A DNA stretch of 64,000 nucleotides from Vigna angularis (GCF_016808095.1 NC_068974.1:12710001-12774000), one strand, 5' to 3'; positions 34,766 through 45,701 are shown, counted from the stretch's first letter. Notes: generated by a model from the sequence alone, not told the origin. Numbers and translations are program-made.

Positions 34766-36257
34766 GATTTTTCTTGTAGTGAACCTCAACTCTCTTATTC
34801 ACACAACTTAACAGAAAAACATGATTCCAAGCAAGTTTCTAAGCAGAAAAGGGTGCATTTAGTATCAAAATTACATCACAGATAACAGTATTTTCAATCG
34901 TTATAAAAAATCAACCCTTTTTTACTTAAAAGCTTGCTTGAACTCATGTTTTTACTTTAGTTTTGTGAATAAGTGAGTAGAGGGTATACTTGATGATTTT
35001 ATCATTAAATTCCCTGGATTTTGTAGGTTATTGGAATGACTTGAAAGAGGAGTTAAAGTACCAAGGAGTTGGAATGCAGAAAAAGAGAAAAAGACGCAGT
35101 GCAAAAAAGTCAAGTTGAAGCTGAGGGCCCCCTAAGGGGCCTTGAGCGCCAGTTTCATGTATTGCACACTAGGCGCCCTAATAATGGAGAATTAAACCTT
35201 ATTCATTGTTGGGGAAGATTTAACCTCTAAACTCTCATGTATTTGAATTGATTCTTATTTATATATGCTTCTTTCTTTAATTGTTAGGGTTATTCTTCTT
35301 TGCTAAATGCTTGTTATGTTTAACTCATTCACGACATGATATTTGATTTGTCTAAGTATCGAAAAATATCTTATAATTCATGATCTGGGGAATTTCTCCC
35401 AAGGGAACTATTGCCTAGACATAGGGATAGAATGCTTGGTTGTCTTAAGCTTTCGTTCATAATGCAAAATTAATTATTAGGGATGCAAGACATTGTGGTC
35501 TAGTAATTAAGGATATGCTTCTTTTGCCGAGACATCGGGTTCTAAGTAATTTAGAAAGTGACATTGACATTTAATAAAGAAGAAGAATTCTTATATGCAT
35601 GAGAGTGACTAGGTGAAATCTAAACCCCAACAACATTATCATCTCATATTATCAACTTCATCCATTCATTCTAGTGTTTAGCCTCAATTGATCAATTTGC
35701 ATTCATATTTACTTTTGTTGCATTTGCATTTGAAAACAAACAAAATATCTTTTCTCTCTTAATTAGTTAAGTAATTACACAATTGTTTAGTGTCGTGAGT
35801 CTCTTGGGAAATGATACTTGGTTTTACCATTTATTATTACTTGATACGATTCAATACACTTGCCGAGGTCTTAACAATTACTCTTTGCATTTTCAATTCA
35901 TAATCATACGTTTACTCATTCAGGTTTTCCATATTCATGTTTTAGCTTATTAGATTTTATACATTCTTTCTTCACTGCATATGCTTTCTAGTATTAGGCA
36001 TTTGTTTTCTTTATTTGTTTTTCATACATCATTCAGATAGATTCAATCATGCATTTGCATTCAATTTCTTTTATTTTTAATAATTCCTTTTATTTCCCCA
36101 CCTAGTATTACTTTTTAGTAAACAAATAATTATGTTAAATTCTATAATTCTATTCTTAATAAGTACCAAGTCCTTGGATTAGACCCTAGGTTGCCTCTAT
36201 ACTACATTAGTGGGGAATTTAGGTTTGTTGGTTTTAAAGTGACTAAAAAACTGTTCA

Positions 36258-37262
36258 ATAGTCCCACTCGACGTAGAACCTGATAAGGACCAATGAACCT
36301 AGGAAACAACTTCCTAGAATGAATGACTCTTCCCACACCAGTGGTAGGAGTCACTCGAAGGAAGACATGATCCCCAATTGCAAACTCAAGAGGTCTCCAT
36401 CTCTGATTAGTATAGGACTTCTGCCTGCTTTGAGATTCCTTCATCCTCTTTTCTATCAGCTTCACATTCTCTATGATCTGCTGAATCAAGTCTAGCCCCA
36501 TCAACACTGCTTCTCCCTCCTAAAACCAACACAGAGGTGTCCTACATCTTCTGTCATACAGTGCTTCAAATAGTGCCATGCCGATACTCGCTTAGAAGCT
36601 ATTATTGTAGGTGAATTCCACAAGAGGCAACACTTCATCCCAAGCTCCCAAGTGATCCAACACTCATGTCCTCAACAAATCTTCCAATGATTGGATCGTC
36701 CTTTTTGACTGACCATATGTTTGAGGATGATATGCAGAACTCATGTGTAATATGCTGCTCAACTCACTCTGTAGAGTATGCCAAAACCTCGACGTGAATC
36801 TCTGGTCCTTGTCTGATACAGTGCTCGAAGGTACACCATGTAGTCTGACTATCTCTGATGTATAACTGTGTAACCTTCGCCGTAGACATCTTTAGGTTTA
36901 CTACATAAAAATGAGCACTCTTGGTCAATGTGTCCACCACAACCCAAATAACATCATGACCTCTGACTGTTTGTGGCAAATGAGTAACAAAGTCCATGGA
37001 AATGCTATCCCATTTTCACTCAGGCACATCAAACTGCTGCAACAAAGCACTAGGTCACTTATGCTCTACCTTAGCTCGCTGACAGGTCAAACACGCCGCT
37101 ACAAATTGTGCTACATCTCTCTTCATCCCAGATCACCAAAACGATTCCTTGAGGTCTTGATACATTTTAGTCATGTCAAAATGCATGCTAAATTGATTCT
37201 GATACTCTTCCTCAAGAATCAACTTCATCAGCTCAACATCCTTTGCAACAAAGACTCCTTCT
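36258..37262 (-). pseudogene. Gypsy 2 integrase, upstream part
   Basis: Continues the integrase interrupted by Y. The frame at 36507-36258 has GDHVFLRVTPTTGVGR and FIGPYQVLRRVG, and the frame at 36997-36764 has [22 protein letters not shown] and KSAHF. Stops and frame breaks separate them. The element is cut off at about 37262, with RT, RNase H, gag and 5' LTR lost. Confidence 0.8.
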
Positions 37263-37320
37263 ATTGAAATCGTTTTGAAAATAAAAAATAAAAAGTTATG
37301 ATAATTTTAACTTTCATTAT

Positions 37321-37435
37321 TTTAAAGTTTCAAATGTCTCTTTATACAGGGTATTAAATGGAAAGTGTTGCGATAGTTTTAAAGTTTCAAATGTCTCTTT
37401 ATACAGGGTATTAAATGGAAAGTGTTGCGATAGTT
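37321..37435. repeat. 57-bp tandem duplication
   Basis: Two adjacent copies starting at 37321 and 37378 with the same sequence by eye (tttaaagtttcaaatgtc at each start). Confidence 0.9.
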
Positions 37436-37499
37436 TGTATAAGACGGTACGTGTAAAAATTGGTGATTATAAACACCGTTATAAAAACAAAATAACCTT

Positions 37500-37522
37500 C
37501 ATATTTAACACATTTTTTTGTA
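37500..37522. other. Orphan CACTA-like terminus
   Basis: acacatttttttgtagtg is a CACTACAAAAAAA end in reverse. No matching left end was found, so this is a stray terminus or a chance match. Confidence 0.3.
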
Positions 37523-37554
37523 GTGAAAATTAATTTAATTTAAAACACATAAAC

Positions 37555-37870
37555 ATACAAAGATTTATGTCTGACCATGTAATGTAAATTTACTTTTAAC
37601 TATGCATCATCAGACGTAAATTTTCATTTAACCATGTACCATCAAACGTAAATTTGCATCTAACTATGCATTACTAAAAGTAAATTTATAATTTGAATGT
37701 ACATGCTCAAATGTAAGTTTATCTCTTCCGTGCACTTTTCAAACATGAATTTATGTCTGACTACTCCAAATTTACATAAAAGTGAGAAACTCCAACATAA
37801 ATTTAAATCAGGATGACAATCCAATGGAAATTTACGTCAGAGAAATACTTCGACATAAGTTTATGTTTCT
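37555..37870. repeat. Degenerate ~35-45-bp repeats (acgtaaattt / catgcatcatca)
   Basis: Blocks alternating acgtaaatttgc-like and actatgcatcatc-like words recur about eight times with strong divergence, some inverted. They may be subterminal repeats of the decayed DNA transposon whose end lies at 37522. Confidence 0.45.
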
Positions 37871-38473
37871 CACGATTACATATAATCTTTGATGGACTTA
37901 AAAATACCCAAAAATAATATATATATATAATCTTCTTTGTACTACATCCTATTTATTATGTAAAGTATGGCAATAAACATTTTGAAAAATAAAAAATTCC
38001 ATCACTTCATGGTTAAAAATTTATAATTATGTCATTAATATTTGAAGAGAACTTATGTGCTTGTAACCACTTCATCAATCTTTATATTTAAATTCTTAAG
38101 TTAATTTACCTTCAATTAATTGAATTTTCTCAAGTGCATTTTATTCTGAGATAATTATGCCTTCTCATATGTATTTTGAATTAAGATTTCTTTGACTTAA
38201 GTATTTCAAAGTAAACTATATTTTCTTATGATTTCTCAAGTTCCCTAATTTATTCTACACTTGCTACTCTGTCTCTAATAAATGTCATATACCACACAGA
38301 TAAGATTCGTTGACCGAATGCACAGATCAATTTCATTTAAATTCAATTTTACACACTCCTTCAAACACACAATTGAAAAAATAACAACTCAGAAAGATGT
38401 AACAGGAAAACCGTAGCATAGCAGCTGCAACTGAAACGGATAGTTTCAGTGTTTATTGAGATATGTAATGAAC

Positions 38474-38570
38474 GAGTTTACGAGCCGAGTTTACGAGCCG
38501 AGTTTACGAGCCGAGTTTACGAGCCGAGTTTACGAGCCGAGTTTACGAGCCGAGTTTACGAGCCGAGTTT
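38474..38570. repeat. 13-bp minisatellite, about 7.5 copies
   Basis: Perfect tandem copies of gagccgagtttac, ending 67 bp downstream of the defensin stop codon. Confidence 0.97.
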
Positions 38571-38637
38571 GATTATCACAAATTTACTAAACTTTCAAGT
38601 TTGATAACTTTGGTAACGAGGGTGTAATGTTTCAGTC

Positions 38638-39451
38638 TCAGTTGTTACATAAATATGTGCAGTAACAAGCTAAAACCCAGCAGGATCCTCCCTGAGCGTT
38701 TTCCCTCTCTTTGCACTGTTTGTTGCATATGCTAGAGATTATACAAGGCCCTCTCCATGTTCCACTTGGCCTCCCACAGATTGCTGCACCAATACTAAAC
38801 TCTGCAATACAAACCAAAGATAATAAAATGCAGCTATATAAATTAATTCCTTATTTTTTCATAAATTAATAAAAAAAAATTATCCTTGCATTAGTCGCGA
38901 ATCTAGGATCTAAAGTCAAAGGCACATTAATTATTATAGTCAGTAGTATTATTATGTAGGATATAATAAAATATGAAATGTATATAAAAAACTCTGTATA
39001 TATACTTATAATGAGAGGGGCATTGTACACTCTAACTTCACACTAGGTTTCAACCATATAGATGGAGAAAAGAATAACATTAAGAAAAATAATTCATTAA
39101 ATGTTGGTAAATAGATTTCATATTAGGGTTATTTGAAAAGAATAAGACATGGGCGATAAGTTGATTGGGAAAATCGTATAATAAAAAATATTTTTATATT
39201 GTTTTGATAAAAATTATCATATATAATAAATTTAAAATTTTAAATAACCATTTTAAAGGTTATATCTATCTACTATAAGTTTTTATCGGTTGACCGTATA
39301 AAATTTTACATTGAGACTGCAGAAAAATTAAAGTCGTTTGATTTTGTGTTGACAAGTCTAATTAGGAGGGAAGAATCTAACCTGGGACAGAAAAGAGAAT
39401 AGCAAACCAAAAGAAGGCAAGGAAAGTGAACCGACGAATGCAGATAGCCAT
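38638..39451 (-). CDS. Plant defensin, two exons
   Basis: Exon 1 is 39451-39382 and exon 2 is 38801-38638, with the stop TGA at 38640-38638. The intron (39381-38802) has a GTTAGA donor and a TTTGTATTGCAG acceptor, in phase 1. The spliced product has 77 residues. Residues 8-23 are strongly hydrophobic (a signal peptide), so it would be secreted. The mature part has eight cysteines (C32, C43, C49, C53, C64, C69, C71, C75) with spacing C-X10-C-X5-C-X3-C-X10-C-X4-C-X-C-X3-C and the family hallmarks CGRPSGTWRGPC and a GxC gamma-core (G62-S-C64). The intron position after the signal peptide is the usual one for defensins. These peptides bind microbial membranes or act as plant signals. The gamma-core loop is short (X4). 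No break is seen. Confidence 0.88.
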
Positions 39452-39515
39452 GTCAATTAACTTGCTGTTGTAAAGCATAGATTTCTCTTAGAAATTAGAA
39501 ATAGAGAGAAGATAA

Positions 39516-39531
39516 CTATCTATATATATAC
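39516..39531 (-). promoter_or_regulatory. TATA box of the defensin gene
   Basis: The minus strand reads tgtatatatatagat about 65-80 bp upstream of the ATG at 39451, a normal plant distance for a short leader. Confidence 0.6.
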
Positions 39532-39874
39532 AATAAGGGTGCTACGAACTAGAAAGAAATAAAATGAAGAACTGGCTGTAATTGCAAGGTTCGGATTTTT
39601 CAAGTGTTGTTCAATTTCTTTTTGTTTCTGGTTCTTGTTTTATTCGAGGAACGTGTACAATTGTAAATCAAAGAAACGGCAAAAGAATTCTAAATTTGAA
39701 GTTAGTGCGTCTTTATCCAACGTACATATGGCAACTTTTCAAAACTTTGGGAAGCCACTCCATAAGCGAAGAAAAAATAGACCATTGAAATACAAATTTT
39801 TAATAAGTTTTCACCTTAAGTCATACAGTCGAACAAGACTCATTTTTAGTTGTACTAACCTCTTAGAGTTTGTT

Positions 39875-39963
<89 letters not shown>

Positions 39964-40100
39964 TTATTTGTTTATAAATATTCATATATTAATAGTACAT
40001 GTGATCAAATCTCGATAGTTAGTTTACATCGTAATATTTCTTAATTTCATATATTTACAAAATATTTGGCAAATCATAGAAAGTGTCACATTATTATTAT
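39532..40100. other. Upstream flank of the defensin gene
   Basis: AT-rich, with a long AT microsatellite at 39879-39959. The open frames through it are artefacts. Confidence 0.6.
39879..39959. repeat. (TA)n microsatellite
   Basis: About 40 uninterrupted TA dinucleotides. Confidence 0.97.
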
Positions 40101-40840
40101 TTTGTTAATTATCACATTTAGGATAAGTTAAGCTTCTCCAAGCATTTGACACAAAGAAGAGGTTCCAAATCAGATATGCAGCGGAATTGAAGTTGGTGTA
40201 GTGGAAAACAACATGAATGAAGGTGTTTGATGAACTTTAGATGAGAAAATGGTGTGTGTATGACTAAGGAAGGAAGCTAGAGGATAATGAGAGAATTTAG
40301 AATTAAAGGTTGACTAGAGAGCAAAGGAGCTGGAAAGAATTTTGTAGAGTGAGAAAATAAAATGATTGAGCTCTCCTATTTATAGGTGAAGAAGAGCCTC
40401 TATATGATCTAATTTCCCTTCAAAATTCAAATAAGAACCACCTAGAAAGGCTAGCTATAAAGAGTCACACGTTACATGCCTATTCACATGAAAAATGCTT
40501 CAAAAACATGCAATAAGCAGCTCCGCTGGCGCTTGAACACCCTCTGGTTGGCCTCTGGGCACGTCTTGATAGAAAAGGCTATATGATACATGGGGTTCGC
40601 CAACGCTGAGCGCCCCTTGGATTGGCGCTGGGCACCCACGCCACTGCCAAACTCGAAAATGCTCCAAAATTCTGGTTGACTGGTGGTCCAAGGTCTTATT
40701 TTAATGTGTTCTATTGCTTTGAATCCCACAAAGCGGAGAAGGAAATAATTAATAATTAATCTTCCATAGAAGTAGTGTTCTTTGCAATCCTTCTTCCTCT
40801 TGAATTCTTTTTGACAAAACTCTTATTAGTGGTCCTATAT
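40100..40840 (-). repeat. LTR-like DNA next to gypsy 3
   Basis: It lies just beyond the 3' end of the integrase frame of the next entry. It has a ctcctatttatagg TATA-like site and a GC patch (ggcgcttgaacaccc, gctgagcgcccc) like those in other LTRs here. The ends were not found. Confidence 0.4.
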
Positions 40841-40849
40841 GAGCCCTAG

Positions 40850-41713
40850 ATGGTCTTCCATCCCTCTTGAAAAGGATCTGTCGTCATATCTTCTTCATCC
40901 TGTTGCTCATCTCCTATGAAAGGAATTGAGTCACATACATTAAAAGTAGGAGTGACACCATAATCATCAGGAAGGTCTAACCTATATGCATTGTCATTTA
41001 TTTTCTTGACCCCTTGAAAGGACCATCTCCTTTTGGACTAAGTTTGGACTTTCTTTGAGATGAAAACCTTTCCTTTCTCAAGTGAAGCCAAACTAAGTCT
41101 TCTTCTTTAAACATTATTTTCTTTCTCCCCTTGTTGTATTAAAAATATTTTTAAGTTTGCTTTTCAATTTGGTTTTTAACATTTTCATGCAACTTGTTGA
41201 TAAACTCTGCTTTAGATACACCTTCATTATGTATAAAAGAAGATGAATCTAAAAGAGGTAGTAAATCAAGAGGTTTGATAGGATTAAAACCATAAACGAC
41301 ATCAAAAGGAGAAAGGTTAGTAGTCTTTTGGGGTACTTTATTATAAGCAAATTCAATGTGAGGAAGATGATCATCCCAATTCTCTTTACTTCCTCTAAGT
41401 ATTACCCCTAATAAAGTGGATAGAGACCTATTTACTACCTTCGTTTGCCCATCATTTTGAGGGTGACATGTGATAGAAAATAGTAGTTTAGTTCTTATGT
41501 TTTTCGATAAAGTTTTCCCAAAAAGGTTAATGAACTTAACATCTTTATTAGACACTATAATTTTGGGTAAGTCATGCAATCTAACCATCTCTTTAAAGAA
41601 GAGTATTGAAATGTAGCTAGCATCATCTACTTTGTGGCAAGATATAAAATGAGTCGTTTTACTAAAACGATCCACCACCACAAATATAGAATCATACCTC
41701 ATTAGAAAAGATA
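40850..41713 (-). pseudogene. Gypsy 3 integrase, chromovirus type different from Tekay
   Basis: The frame 41713-41151 starts in DSIFVVVDRFSKTTHF and continues through VSNKDVKF, CHPQNDGQTKVVNRSL, HIEFAYNK and DVVYGFNPIKPLDLL. The downstream frame (to about 40850) has DLVWLHLRKERFP, KGDGPFKVLRKINDNAYRLDLP and FNVCDLIPF. The DDE catalytic residues read D..D, and the E is likely retained further on. It is a different lineage from gypsy 1 and 2, perhaps CRM/Reina-like. Confidence 0.8.
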
Positions 41714-42809
41714 CATGCATTTTTTTTCTACTCAGCGCATCTGCCACTACATTTGCCTTACCCAGATGGTACAGAAGATCAAACTCGTAATCCTTTAGAA
41801 AGTCCATCCATCTCCTCTACCTCATGTTCAAATCCTTTTAATCAAACAAATACTTTAAACTCTTGTGGTCACTGAACATCTGAAACTGTGCACCATAGAG
41901 ACAATGCCTCCAAATCTTCAAGGCAAACACTACCGTTGCTAATTTCAAGTCATGAGTAGGATAATTCTTCTCATGAACCTTAAGTTGCCTTGAAGCGTAA
42001 GCTACCACTCTTTTTTTCGTGCATCAAAACACAACCCAACCCCAAATATGAAGCATGAAAATAAACATTAAATGGTCTACATGTGTCAGGGATCACCAAC
42101 ACTAGAGCACTCGTCACCCTTTGTTTTAGGTCTTAATAGTTGTCCTCACACTAGTCCGTCCAAGCAAAATGTTGATCCTTATGAGTCAACTGTGTCAATG
42201 ACACCACTATCTTAGAGAATCATTCTACGAATCCACAATATTAGCCCGCTAAACCCATAAAGCTTTTGATCTTTATTGCAGATTTGGTTCTCTCCCACTC
42301 AAGTAGTGCTTGAACCTTAGCCAGATCCTTCATATACAAGTGGATGATATAACATTCCCTAGAAACTACACTTCCTTCATCCAAAATTGGCACTTGGAAA
42401 ACTTAGCATACAACTTCTCTCTCAACACTTCAAGCACTGTCTTGAGATGATCCACATGTTCCTCATGAGTCTTGGAATAGATAATAATGTTGTTTGTGAA
42501 GACTATGACAAACTTAGCTAAGAAAGGCCTGAAGATCATGTTCATATAGTTCATAAATATGGTTGTAGCATTAGTCACCCCAAGAGGCATTACCACATAC
42601 TCGTAATGCCCATATTTGGACCAAAAAGCAGTCTTCTGGGCATCTCCTTCCTTTACCAAAATTTGATGGTAGCCCGACCACAAATCAATCTTAGAAAACA
42701 TCGTCGCTCCGTGCAACTAATCCATCAAGTCTTATATTCTTGGCAACAGATACTTGTTCTTGGTGGTTAGCTTATTCAGTTATCTGTAGTCCACACTCAA
42801 CCTAGAGCT
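41714..42809 (-). pseudogene. Gypsy 3 RT and RNase H, Tekay-like, catalytically dead
   Basis: The RNase H end ([20 protein letters not shown], then VADALSRKK) is joined in frame to the foreign integrase of the previous entry at 41713. The RT frame 42716-42366 has FSKIDLWSGYHQILVKEGDA and YVVMPLGVTNA, but the catalytic box reads FTNNIIIYSK instead of F[IV]DD. Both metal-binding aspartates are asparagine, so the RT cannot polymerise. Stops and indels separate RT from RNase H. Confidence 0.85.
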
Positions 42810-43690
42810 CCTACAACGCCCCAAATTTCAGGGTGTCACGTGTTATTTAAAACCCGATAATTTTAAATCTTTCTTATAGCGCAAAAACATATTTTTCATA
42901 ATGTTGACTAGTCATTATAACCATTATAGTAACACCACTATCAACATAACATAACCCGAAACATCTTCAATACCATGATCAACATCATAATACACCACCA
43001 TCATTATTATCCCAATCATGAATAACACCATGAGCATCATCAAACCATGAATTCCATCATGATAAGACTCAGACACACTCATGTAACTTACCTCACCCGC
43101 CTGTAGTCGCTCCTACAAACTCATTTGTAGCTTCCCTTACAGATACACTCGAGTCATCCTCCTTCTAGCTTTGGACTTGTCCCCCTATCACACAAAGTGG
43201 AATATATATCCCCTCACCAAAGAAGATTCAACACTCGAACACCATTATCTTTTCTACAACTATTTGCCAAATAGAACAACACTCTCTTTTCAACAACCAA
43301 TGCCAAAGAGAGTCACCCCCTTTTCAACAACCAATGCCAAAGGGAATATCCCTCCCTTTTCAACAACCAATGCCAATGGGAGCACCTATCCGCAAATAGT
43401 CTCAGGATTTAAATGGCGTCTTAGTCATCAGTAAATTACGAATCTTCCCATCTTAGTAACATGATCTCTGGAGCTACTCTTGTGTAGATATGTCTGAGGA
43501 GCTTTGCATAAGGACTCAAATCCTTGTAAATAATCTCTTTTTCAACTAGTTCTCTTTTGTAATTCCTCACATAAAGGACTCACTCCACAGTACAATTTCA
43601 ACATAGATTTCATCCCGACCTTCAAAGAAGAAATTGTCATACCTCCGACTACCAATAGTAGCAACAATGGTCATGATATCGAGCACAAAT
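42810..43690 (-). repeat. LTR-like sequence joined to gypsy 3
   Basis: tacaacgccccaaatttcag at 42812 resembles the start of other Tekay-type LTRs here (tgtaacatcccaaaat). If this is an LTR, it has lost the primer site, gag and protease between it and the RT. It holds three ~35-bp repeats (caacaaccaatgcc at 43291, 43325, 43361). Confidence 0.4.
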
Positions 43691-44920
43691 TCTTGTCCAA
43701 TGACCTTGAAGGTAAGAACATTTGGATGGAACTAAATGTTATTCTAAAATTTTCGGAAGAGCTCAATCCAAACAAGAGTATCCCAATCAAAGTAGTTATT
43801 AATGCCATAACAATGAGTATTCATGAGGAAATCATAACCATATTCTCTCAGATTTTAGATATTTATCCAGTGTTCCAGATAGAATCTTGCTGGTTTGTCT
43901 TCATCAGAACCAATGGTGGAGACTCTTTTAGAAACATCATATACTTCTTCAAGTGTTATAACAACTTCCTGTATTTGACTTTTGACCATTATAGTAGAGA
44001 TAAATTTTTGGGTTTCTAAGTGCTTACGGTTTTAGGGAGAGATTGCTTTAGAGTGAGGGTTTTAGGGAAGATCTTGGAGTGCACGAAGACGCTTGGATTT
44101 CTTTGGTGGTCATATACATGGGTAATAAAGGTGGTTTATTAGAATTTGGTTTTAAAGGGTAATCATGGTATACTAGTTGTATGATTTTGCTGATAGGGTG
44201 ATTTTTGAAAGTTTACTTTCCTTTTGTTTTCCCTAGATGATCTTTAATGGGCCACCTAGTTGGGCTTCGTGCATCGTAGTTTGTGTATGGATGCAAAGCA
44301 AAAAGACAATTTGTCTTAACAGTATAAAAGTTATGACATTTTGAATGATGTGTCCTACACGTTATTGATGTAGAATGATATGTCTTCAGACGATGTGTCT
44401 TAGACCATGTAATTGAATATGATATCGTTAGACGATAAGTCTTATGACATTTTAACTATGATGCTATATGAGATTAACATATGGAGGAATACTTACACTT
44501 ATACTTCCAATCATTGTTGTCTTATCCTCTTCCATGTCGTTTGTTGACTCTCCCTTTTTCTTCTTCCTTAGTTTTCAGAATGTAGACACTTCTTCCTGTA
44601 TGATAGTGAGTATCCATCGCACTAGTGCCATTGTGGGAGTTTCTTTCCTATCATCCATCAAATATGCAAGAAAGATAATTTGGTTCTTTGGTACCCATCT
44701 AGAGTTGGGTTCAACCTTCTTAGATTTATTTGTCCTTTTCTTTTTTTGAATTGGACTTATCATTTACGATTTCCTCTTATGTTTTCACAAATTTGACAAA
44801 CCTTGTAGACTAAGAGTGATTTTTAGATTTTTAATTAAAGCCTAAGCCAACTTTTATCATGGAAGCATTTTCTACTATTTACTAACATGTCTAGCCATTT
44901 ATTACCTTCTTATGTTCTTT
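43691..44920. other. Unclassified repeat-like DNA
   Basis: A 108-codon plus-strand frame at 43693 is not recognised and has no start context or relatives I know. Around 44330-44460 there are several gacgatgtgtctta-like words, also hinted at in 46650-47040, so this may be the other LTR of the decayed copia 3. Confidence 0.3.
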
Positions 44921-45649
44921 TTAAAATATTTTGAGCAAAGTGTCATTTTCTTGTTCTATATTTTGGTTTACCAGTCTTAAAGTTTCAGCTTTTTCTTTAA
45001 AACTACTTATTTGCTTTTGTAAGGAAATTATGTGGTCTTTAGATGTTGTTAAATCATTTTTCAAGGTTTCATTTTCCTTTGACATATTTTTACATTGTTT
45101 TCTTAATTTCTGATATGTGTCTAGTAGCTTAAAAGAGTTAAATATTAGTTCATCATATGCTTTAATACCAGAATAAAGATCATTGAAATCTACCTCATCG
45201 TCAGAGTCGTCTAAAATATCACAACTTGGATCAACCATTAAGCACAAATTAACCTCTTTGTCTTCATCTTTAGATGAGTTTTGATCTTCTAAGATGCGTA
45301 TGAGCTCTTCTACTTTTTTCTTTTTGTCTTCTTCATATGTTGCAATTAACCATATATCTTTGGCACTCTTGCAATGTTGTATTTCTTTAAAAACTTCTTC
45401 ACATGAAGCACATGTTAATATATTTTTGGCTTTGAAGTTTAGAAGATACCTATTTCTGATAATTTGATCAAGACCTTCTGGAAAGGAGTATCCTTTCTCT
45501 GTTCAAGGTATGAAGTTTTCATTGGCCATAATATCTCGCATGTCAATAGGACATGATTTAAAGAATGTAATCATTCTGTGTTTCTAGAGATTAAACTTTT
45601 CTCCCATAAATAAAGGAGGATGACTAATGGCATATCCTTCACTTTCCAT
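44921..45649 (-). pseudogene. Copia 3 gag remnant
   Basis: The ATG at 45649 opens a copia gag N-terminus (HPPLFMGEKFN, then a stop where a Trp is expected, then KHRMITFFKS). After further stops and a deletion the frame 45247-44921 holds the gag C-terminus: acidic DDSDDEVDF, then a 70-residue coiled coil. No zinc knuckle and no pol follow on this strand. Confidence 0.7.
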
Positions 45650-45701
45650 TGCAATCTGGATAATTTCCTTATGTCCTATTAAGAACTAACCCATGAGGTT
45701 A

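Larger units (their letters stand above)
31684..34781. mobile_element. Non-autonomous CACTA (En/Spm) transposon with captured gene DNA
   Basis: Terminal inverted repeats are CACTACAAGAAA at the left and TTTCTTGTAGTG at the right, with the 3-bp duplication AAC at 31681-31683 and 34782-34784, all diagnostic of CACTA elements. Subterminal arrays of TATATACGGAT in both orientations fill roughly 31700-31905 and 34505-34765. No transposase is present. The interior instead holds gene-like pieces, including a TPP2-like exon, so this is a Pack-CACTA type element. Confidence 0.93.
30391..34906 (-). mobile_element. Solo LTR L1, same family as L0 but inverted, nested in L0
   Basis: On the minus strand it starts TTATAACGATTG (matching L0's TGATAACGGTTG) and ends CATCAACA. 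The duplication AAAAT is at 30386-30390 and 34907-34911. Matching blocks in the two arms include the cggcaagtgta end, the free-aspartate-like gggttagatttcacc block and the aacttgcttggaatcatg block. Without the CACTA insert it is about 1.4 kb. It is longer than L0 partly because of GC-rich tandem repeats at 31291-31560. Confidence 0.85.
30341..35877 (+). mobile_element. Solo LTR L0 inside element Y
   Basis: It begins TGATAACGG and ends TCTTAACA, with the 5-bp duplication ATTAC at 30336-30340 and 35878-35882. Its own sequence is 30341-30390 plus 34912-35877 (about 1.0 kb). Everything between is the reversed copy L1. No internal domains are present, so this is a solo LTR or a very short terminal-repeat element. 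Confidence 0.85.
28587..36257 (+). mobile_element. Element Y: solo-LTR-like insertion in gypsy 2 integrase
   Basis: The gypsy 2 integrase is continuous if 28587-36257 is removed. The insert starts TGTTAACTC and ends CTGTTCA, with no coding domains. It has a TATA-like ctatataaagg at 29391 and an ending in the style of the other solo LTRs. The duplication is imperfect (ggtcc on the left, agtcc on the right), so the ends are uncertain by a few bases. Without its own nested insert (30341-35882) it is about 2.1 kb. Y is probably a solo LTR left by recombination between two LTRs. Confidence 0.65.

Noticed and set aside
38474..38570. CRISPR-like array
   Set aside because: The 13-bp units are contiguous without spacers, and this is a plant nuclear sequence, so it is a minisatellite.
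39635..40018. 127-codon open frame
   Set aside because: Its C-terminal half is the TA microsatellite, and the N-terminal half is the upstream flank of the defensin gene on the other strand.
43693..44019. 108-codon frame as a gene
   Set aside because: No recognised domain, surrounded by repeat remnants, and no promoter or splice evidence.
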